A stretch of 64,000 nt of DNA, taken from positions 126,531 to 190,530 of the forward strand of contig NZ_QMHN01000004.1 in the NCBI RefSeq assembly GCF_003313385.1, written 5' to 3'. The translations under genes and the position numbers were made by a program. This document shows, one piece after another, positions 59,259 to 64,000 of the stretch (the stretch's first letter is position 1; each line of letters opens with the position of its first letter). Source of the stretch: Pedobacter chitinilyticus (GTDB taxonomy: Bacteria; Bacteroidota; Bacteroidia; Sphingobacteriales; Sphingobacteriaceae). The notes below the pieces were generated by a model, which ran no database searches, was not told the origin of the DNA, and worked only from the letters and a program-made list of their open reading frames with translations.

Positions 59259-60743
59259 TTGAAACTGATTTCCCGTCTTTCCATTCTCTTCTTTCTTTTA
59301 TCCCCATTTGCAGCATCAGCCAATTTTGATTTCAATGCAAATTGCGTAAAAGCCTACCAAAGTATTTTCGAACTAAAACTTACTACTGCAAAACAGCTGA
59401 TTGCTGCGGAGAAAAAAGTGAGACCTAATAATTCCATCATTCCCCTGTTAGAAAATTACGTAGATTATTTTTACTTACTTACTACCGAGAGCAAGGCAGA
59501 GTTTGAAAAACTGGAACCCAATAAGGCCAACCGCTTAGACCAAATCAGTAGAGACGATAAAAATTCGCCTTATTATTTGTATGCACAAGCCGAGATCAAT
59601 TTGCAATGGGCATTAATTAGAAGCCGATACGGTGCTTATTTTGCCGCTTCACGTGAAATAAACAGGGCCAATGGTTTACTTAAGGACAATCAGAAAAAAT
59701 TCCCATCATTTCATTTGAATGACAAGGGTTTGGGCTTGATTAACGTGGTGATTGGTGCTTTGCCCGATGGTTTCATGAAGTCTGCCTTGTCTACTTTTGG
59801 TGTGAAGGGCGACGTACAAACTGGGTTAGCGCAATTAGATCGTCTAGCGGAAAATCTGCCAAAATCCACCTACGAACCGTTTTATGAGGAGGTGATTTTT
59901 TATTATGCCTATCTATTATCAGATGTTGCCAAAAGCCCGCAAGCTTATGCTAAAACCATGAAGTATACCGCTCGTATAGCTGACAGTAGTTTGTTGAAAA
60001 GCTACATGCAGGCTTATGTATGTGCTCGAAATGGAAAAAGTGAACAGGCTATTGAAATTTTGGAAAGCAGACCTAAGGGAAGTGCTTACCAGCCTTTTGC
60101 CTATTTGGATTATTTGCTTGGAGTGGCACGACTAAACAAGCTTGATATGGGTGCTTCTTCCAATTTTAATCAGTTTTTGCAGCATAATCGAGGGGTTAAC
60201 TATATCAAAGATACCTATTTGCATATGGCTTGGATTGCGCTGTTGAAGGAAGATACAACGGGCTTTAATCATTTCATCAACCAAGTAAAAAGTAAAGGAA
60301 ATACTTATGCCGAAAAGGATAAGCAGGCACTTAATGAAGCTAATGCCTCTAGACCACAATTGGTGTTGTTAAAAGCTCGTTTGTTGTACGATGGAGGTTA
60401 TTTAAATAAAGCGCTTGAAGTGTTAAATGGCAGCAAAGCGGATAATTTTAACAATCATAAAGACAAAACAGAATACGCGTATAGACTGGCCCGTGTAAAT
60501 GATGATTTAGGGAAGGATGATGCAGCCCTCGTTCAATATCAAAATGCCATTAATTTGGGCAAAGGACTTAAATATTATTATGCTGCGAAATCAGCAGTGC
60601 TTGCTGGAAATGTCTACGAAAGGAAAAAGAATTTTGCGAAGGCCAAAGCTTGTTTCCGTTTAGCAATAGATATGAAAGGTCATGAATACGAAAACAGTAT
60701 TGAGAACGAAGCGAAGCAGGCTTTAAAAAGGATAGAGGAGTAA
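59259..60743 (+). CDS. Exported TPR-like protein
   Basis: A 494-residue protein. TTG 59259 gives a standard signal peptide (MKLISRLSILFFLLSPFAAS), whereas a TTG at 59235 would add eight residues before it. The mature part is all-helical, with tetratricopeptide-like repeats that are clearest at the end: KALEVLNGSKADNFNNHKDK, LARVNDDLGKDDAALVQYQN and NVYERKKNFAKAKACFRLAI. It likely acts as a periplasmic scaffold, with no known partner. A perfect 23-bp inverted repeat follows. Confidence 0.8.
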   Translation: MKLISRLSILFFLLSPFAASANFDFNANCVKAYQSIFELKLTTAKQLIAAEKKVRPNNSIIPLLENYVDYFYLLTTESKAEFEKLEPNKANRLDQISRDDKNSPYYLYAQAEINLQWALIRSRYGAYFAASREINRANGLLKDNQKKFPSFHLNDKGLGLINVVIGALPDGFMKSALSTFGVKGDVQTGLAQLDRLAENLPKSTYEPFYEEVIFYYAYLLSDVAKSPQAYAKTMKYTARIADSSLLKSYMQAYVCARNGKSEQAIEILESRPKGSAYQPFAYLDYLLGVARLNKLDMGASSNFNQFLQHNRGVNYIKDTYLHMAWIALLKEDTTGFNHFINQVKSKGNTYAEKDKQALNEANASRPQLVLLKARLLYDGGYLNKALEVLNGSKADNFNNHKDKTEYAYRLARVNDDLGKDDAALVQYQNAINLGKGLKYYYAAKSAVLAGNVYERKKNFAKAKACFRLAIDMKGHEYENSIENEAKQALKRIEE

Positions 60744-60745
60744 TT

Positions 60746-60818
60746 AAAGATAAAGGAACAAAGAGCAAGGAATAAAGACTACGAATCGTTATTCCTTGCT
60801 CTTTGTTCCTTATTCTTA
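60746..60818. terminator. Heptad-periodic 23-bp perfect hairpin, element E
   Basis: Five consecutive 7-base units (AAAGATA, AAGGAAC, AAAGAGC and so on) fill 60746-60780. A perfect 23-bp stem pairs 60753-60775 with 60789-60811 around a 13-base loop. It sits between the convergent TPR and KAS III genes, so it may end transcription on both strands, though it is longer and more periodic than a normal terminator. Confidence 0.75.
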
Positions 60819-60822
60819 TTCG

Positions 60823-61893
60823 TTAAAATTTATAAACGATGGCGTTGATGTGCATACCTGCACCTACAGATGCAAATACGGCATGATCGCCTTCTTTAAT
60901 TTCATATCCGTCTACTTTGTTTTTTAATACCAAATCTATCAAAGTAGGAACGGTGGCCACCGAACTATTTCCCAACCAGGAGATGGTCATAGGAACCAGC
61001 TTTTCAGGAATAGTATCTTCTCCATAAAGTTTAAATAGACGTTTCATAATGGCATGGTCCATTTTGCCATTGGCTTGATGGATAAATACCATTTTGATTT
61101 GCTTAACATCTACGCCAGACTTGTCTATCGCTTGTTTTACTAATTGCGGAACTGTGACTACTGCAAATTCGTAAAGCTTACGGCCTTTCATTTTAATATA
61201 GGTATTGCCGTTGTTTTCTGCTGGATTATTACTACCTCCCATAATGAGCATATCGGCATGGCTGGCGTAAGTTTGTGCCTTGTGCGCTAAAATACCCTTA
61301 GACTCGTCATTGGTTGCTGCACTTAAAACAGTAGCACCTGCGCCATCTGCAAATATCATGCTGTCGCGATCGTGAGGGTCTACAATTCTTGACAAGGTTT
61401 CAGAGCCAATCACCAATACATGCTTTGCATCTCCAGAACGGATCAAATAATCAGCCTGTATCATGCCCTGTACCCAACCTGGACAACCAAAAATCAAGTC
61501 GAAGGCAACACAGTCTGGATTGTTAATGCCCAATTGAAGTTTTACTTTTGCGGCCAGAGCAGGCAGCAAGTCTATACGATTGCTATTGTGTTTTACGTCA
61601 CCAAAGTTGTGACAGAATATAATGTAATCTAAGCTTTCTTTATCGATTTTGGCATCTTCTATGGCTCGCTGTGCTGCAATAAGGCCAATATCATGGTTGA
61701 GTTGGTCGTCATTAATATAACGTCGTTCGTTAATCTCGGTGATATCACTAAACTTCTGGATAATTTCTTCGTTGTCTTTGTCAATCTTTACCCCACCATC
61801 AAAAAAGGTATGCTCAAGGAAATGTTTGCCAGAGATAGTTTTTTCAGGAATATAGCTGCCCGTACCGGTAATCACCGATCGAATTTTGTTCAT
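60823..61893 (-). CDS. 3-oxoacyl-ACP synthase III family protein
   Basis: A 356-residue thiolase-fold condensing enzyme of the FabH type. It has the catalytic Cys in DLIFGCPGWVQGMIQADYL (residue about 128), His in VFIHQANGKMDHAIMKRL (about 280) and Asn in ISWLGNSSVATVPTLIDLVL (about 310), plus the opening ITGTGSYIPEKTISG. A typical FabH starts fatty-acid synthesis from acetyl-CoA, but the gap between C and H resembles a paralogue group in Bacteroidota, so the specific role is not fixed. No other fab gene is near. Confidence 0.88.
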   Translation of the reverse strand: MNKIRSVITGTGSYIPEKTISGKHFLEHTFFDGGVKIDKDNEEIIQKFSDITEINERRYINDDQLNHDIGLIAAQRAIEDAKIDKESLDYIIFCHNFGDVKHNSNRIDLLPALAAKVKLQLGINNPDCVAFDLIFGCPGWVQGMIQADYLIRSGDAKHVLVIGSETLSRIVDPHDRDSMIFADGAGATVLSAATNDESKGILAHKAQTYASHADMLIMGGSNNPAENNGNTYIKMKGRKLYEFAVVTVPQLVKQAIDKSGVDVKQIKMVFIHQANGKMDHAIMKRLFKLYGEDTIPEKLVPMTISWLGNSSVATVPTLIDLVLKNKVDGYEIKEGDHAVFASVGAGMHINAIVYKF

Positions 61894-61969
61894 AGTTATT
61901 AAATTACACTTTAAACCAATTTGGTATTTAGTATAAATTTAAGACTATTGAATGATTAAACAAAATAGT

Positions 61970-62614
61970 TTAATTGAAATCATCAATTAGAAATACAAAA
62001 AGTTCTTTAGGGCCATGGGCGCCTAGTACTAAAGTTTTTTCAATATCAGCCGTACGGCTAGGTCCTGTAATGGTGCTGACCATGGATGGGATTTGATGCC
62101 CATATTTGGTTTTTAACAATTGGAAAGCATCTTTTAGGTCTAAAACCAACTGTCCCGTTCTGGCAATTACGATATGATGGTGAGGGAAAATACTTAACCT
62201 TCTGCCTGCTGCATTTTGATTGCTTACCATAACCGAACCATTCCTGGCAATAAGCGCTTCACACATGGTGATGCCCACTTCTGCTTGCTCAAAATCCTTG
62301 TCGGTTTGGTAAAAAGGAAACTCGTAATTGCTCAGCAGTGCCTGTAGCTCGGGCTCCCAGCAGTAAATTTTTCGCCATTTAAATTGGTCGGCAAGCACCA
62401 GAATGTTTTCAATGAAATCAACACCGTTTTCACAAAAGATGAAATTACCAGAAACGGCTCCCAATTGTTCGGCAAATAAGATTTCTAACTCTTCTTCATT
62501 TTGCTGATATAACGGCGTCTCTTCCAGATGAGGATAGGGATTATCTCGTTTTTCGAGCAGCGCCTTCCTAATCTTTTTGAGCATAAGCTCTTTTGGGGTA
62601 ATATTATCTTTCAT
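61970..62614 (-). CDS. LUD domain protein (LutC/YkgG-like)
   Basis: A 214-residue protein with a LUD fold: LKKIRKALLEKRDNPYPH, GNFIFCENGVDFIENILVLA, VGITMCEALIARNGSVMVSN and SMVSTITGPSRTADIEKTLV with VLGAHGPKELFVFLID. LutC is part of L-lactate oxidation, but lutA/lutB are absent here; Bacteroidota often keep a solitary copy next to ftsH, as seen. ATG 62614 is used in place of a TTG one codon earlier. Confidence 0.88.
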   Translation of the reverse strand: MKDNITPKELMLKKIRKALLEKRDNPYPHLEETPLYQQNEEELEILFAEQLGAVSGNFIFCENGVDFIENILVLADQFKWRKIYCWEPELQALLSNYEFPFYQTDKDFEQAEVGITMCEALIARNGSVMVSNQNAAGRRLSIFPHHHIVIARTGQLVLDLKDAFQLLKTKYGHQIPSMVSTITGPSRTADIEKTLVLGAHGPKELFVFLIDDFN

Positions 62615-62636
62615 CAACGGACTGATTTAAAAACAA

Positions 62637-62671
62637 AAATAGGCAAGCTTATGATAAAAGCCTGCCTATTT
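62637..62671 (-). terminator. Terminator after ftsH
   Basis: AAATAGGCA and TGCCTATTT form a 9-bp stem with a long loop. On the minus strand it is followed by a T-rich stretch. It separates ftsH from the LUD gene. Confidence 0.65.
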
Positions 62672-62689
62672 CTTATTAAAAATTAAATC

Positions 62690-64000
62690 TTATTTGCTTT
62701 CTTCTGTTGGATTAATGATGGTAGCACTTTCATCGGTTTGTTCCGTATGGTTTACTACAATTTCCTCTGGTTTGGGCTCAATCACCGTTGCTCCGTTTAC
62801 AAATTCGTCATAAGTAGTACGGCTGTCAAACGGACGTTTGCCCAAGAGCTCTTCTAAATCTGTTTGGAATAAGATTTCTTTTTCCAATAGTTTCTGAGCA
62901 AGTTTCTCTAAACCTTCTTGGTTCGCAATCAACAATTGTTTCGTACGATCATAAACTTCGTTGGTTAAGTTACGTACCTCAATGTCAATCATTTCTGCAG
63001 TCCTATCAGAATAAGGTTTGTCAAAATTGTATTCGTTATGCGGATCGTAGAAAGATACGTTACCTACATTTTTGTTCATACCGTAAATCTTCACCATGCC
63101 GTAAGCAATACGGGTAATGTGCTCCAAATCGCTTAATGCACCAGTTGAAATTTTATTGAAGATGATATCCTCAGCAACTCTTCCGCCCATGGTCATGCAC
63201 ATATCGTCCATTAACTGTTCAGTGGTATATAAGAACTGCTCTTTTGGCAGATATTGTGCGTAACCTAATGCCGCAACGCCACGAGGAACAATAGATACCT
63301 TTACCAATGGATTGGCGTGCTCTAAGAACCAGCCTGCAATGGCGTGACCAGCTTCGTGGTAAGCCACAATTTTCTTTTCTTCTGGAGAGATAATCTTGTT
63401 TTTCTTCTCTAAACCTCCAATCACACGGTCAATTGCATCTTGGAAATCTTGCATATCTACCATCTCTTTATTGCGACGAGCAGCAATTAATGCAGCTTCG
63501 TTACATACATTGGCAATTTCTGCACCTGCAAAACCTGGTGTTTGAGCCGATAGTTTTTTGGCTTCTACATCAGGAGCAGTTTTAATAGGCTTTAAGTGTA
63601 CTTTGAAAATTTGTTCACGGCCCACCAAGTCAGGTTTGTCAATAGAAATCTGTCTATCAAAACGACCTGGGCGCATTAAAGCCGAGTCTAATACATCAGG
63701 ACGGTTGGTTGCTGCTAGGATAATGATACCTGAATCGGTTCCAAAACCATCCATTTCTACTAGTAATTGGTTAAGGGTGTTTTCACGCTCATCATTACCG
63801 CCCATCACACTACCTTTACCACGAGCACGTCCAATGGCATCAATCTCATCAATAAAAATGATACAAGGTGCTTTATCTTTAGCTTGTTTAAACAAATCAC
63901 GTACTCTGGAAGCACCAACACCAACAAACATTTCCACAAAATCAGAACCTGATAAAGAGAAAAATGGTACTTGCGCTTCGCCTGCTACGGCTTTTGCCAA
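62690..64000 (-). CDS. ftsH: ATP-dependent zinc metalloprotease FtsH (partial)
   Basis: The C-terminal 436 residues are visible; the N-terminus with its membrane helices and the Walker A motif lies beyond the right edge. Visible motifs are Walker [13 protein letters not shown], the second region of homology [20 protein letters not shown], and the zinc site [13 protein letters not shown], followed by the protease domain ([20 protein letters not shown]). FtsH degrades misfolded membrane proteins and regulators such as LpxC. The C-terminal tail is Glu/Thr-rich. The first residue here is only the window edge. Confidence 0.96.
   Translation of the reverse strand: MAKAVAGEAQVPFFSLSGSDFVEMFVGVGASRVRDLFKQAKDKAPCIIFIDEIDAIGRARGKGSVMGGNDERENTLNQLLVEMDGFGTDSGIIILAATNRPDVLDSALMRPGRFDRQISIDKPDLVGREQIFKVHLKPIKTAPDVEAKKLSAQTPGFAGAEIANVCNEAALIAARRNKEMVDMQDFQDAIDRVIGGLEKKNKIISPEEKKIVAYHEAGHAIAGWFLEHANPLVKVSIVPRGVAALGYAQYLPKEQFLYTTEQLMDDMCMTMGGRVAEDIIFNKISTGALSDLEHITRIAYGMVKIYGMNKNVGNVSFYDPHNEYNFDKPYSDRTAEMIDIEVRNLTNEVYDRTKQLLIANQEGLEKLAQKLLEKEILFQTDLEELLGKRPFDSRTTYDEFVNGATVIEPKPEEIVVNHTEQTDESATIINPTEESK

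Noticed and set aside
61970..62614. Part of a lactate-utilization operon (lutABC)
   Set aside because: Only a LutC-like protein is present; no lutA or lutB genes are near it.

Overview
The window looks like a chromosomal segment of a Bacteroidota bacterium close to Pedobacter (Sphingobacteriaceae). The support is the set of lineage-typical families (DUF4834, DUF2480, DUF3108, DUF3109, DUF6427, DUF4407, GbsR/MarR, MoxR-DUF58-DUF4350-DUF4129), the AT-rich DNA, the near absence of Shine-Dalgarno sequences, and many promoters of the Bacteroidota form TTTG-N19-TAnnTTTG. No complete mobile element, CRISPR array, rRNA or tRNA gene was seen. Most of the window is ordinary core genome.

Layout. 1-2.1 kb: end of uvrB, a secreted DUF3472 protein and two small proteins. 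2.1-5.6 kb (minus): a GbsR/MarR regulator heading an operon with a DCC thioredoxin-like membrane protein and a TIGR01777 epimerase, preceded by an acyltransferase. 6-14.2 kb (plus): envelope and cofactor genes (LpxH-like phosphoesterase, glycosyltransferase, DUF6427, coaX, an outer-membrane protein, lptC, a PpiD-like chaperone). 14.3-19.2 kb: DUF2480, DUF3108 and DUF3109 proteins, then rfbB-rfbD-rfbA for dTDP-rhamnose precursors (rfbC is not here). 19.4-27.7 kb (mostly minus): an ABC exporter, frr, pyrH, nagA, a Tat-exported phosphoesterase facing the other way, and the rplM-rpsI-rpsB-tsf operon. 28-36.5 kb: an ORF6N protein, DUF1579 and DUF4407 proteins, a rhodanese, a two-gene module resembling mitochondrial 2,4-dienoyl-CoA reductase and enoyl-CoA isomerase, a large MG2/TonB-plug protein, and dcd. 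36.6-46.6 kb (plus): a phosphopantetheinyl transferase, lipB, small membrane proteins, an SGNH hydrolase, then an RDD gene facing the SpoIIM-like / DUF4129 / DUF4350 / MoxR / DUF58 cluster. 46.7-50.1 kb: mfd. 50.3-51 kb: a DUF2752/TM2 pair. 51.2-56.3 kb (minus): two tandem GH30 glycosidases behind an unusual membrane regulator. 56.5-64 kb: Nif3-like, zinc-ribbon coiled-coil and TPR proteins, a KAS III, a LUD protein and the C-terminal part of ftsH.

The most interesting items are these. (1) The protein at 54439-56343 is a 7TM-DISM sensor whose output domain is the DNA-binding half of an IS1595-type transposase instead of a kinase. It lies upstream of two GH30 genes, and the gap between them holds a 14-bp-arm inverted repeat and a duplicated 12-mer. 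(2) Several gene-free gaps carry hairpins built from degenerate 7-bp units. Each locus uses a different heptad but the same plan, and one copy appears to run into the start of lptC. (3) Two promoters (GbsR and mfd) sit so close to the start codon that the transcripts should be leaderless or nearly so.
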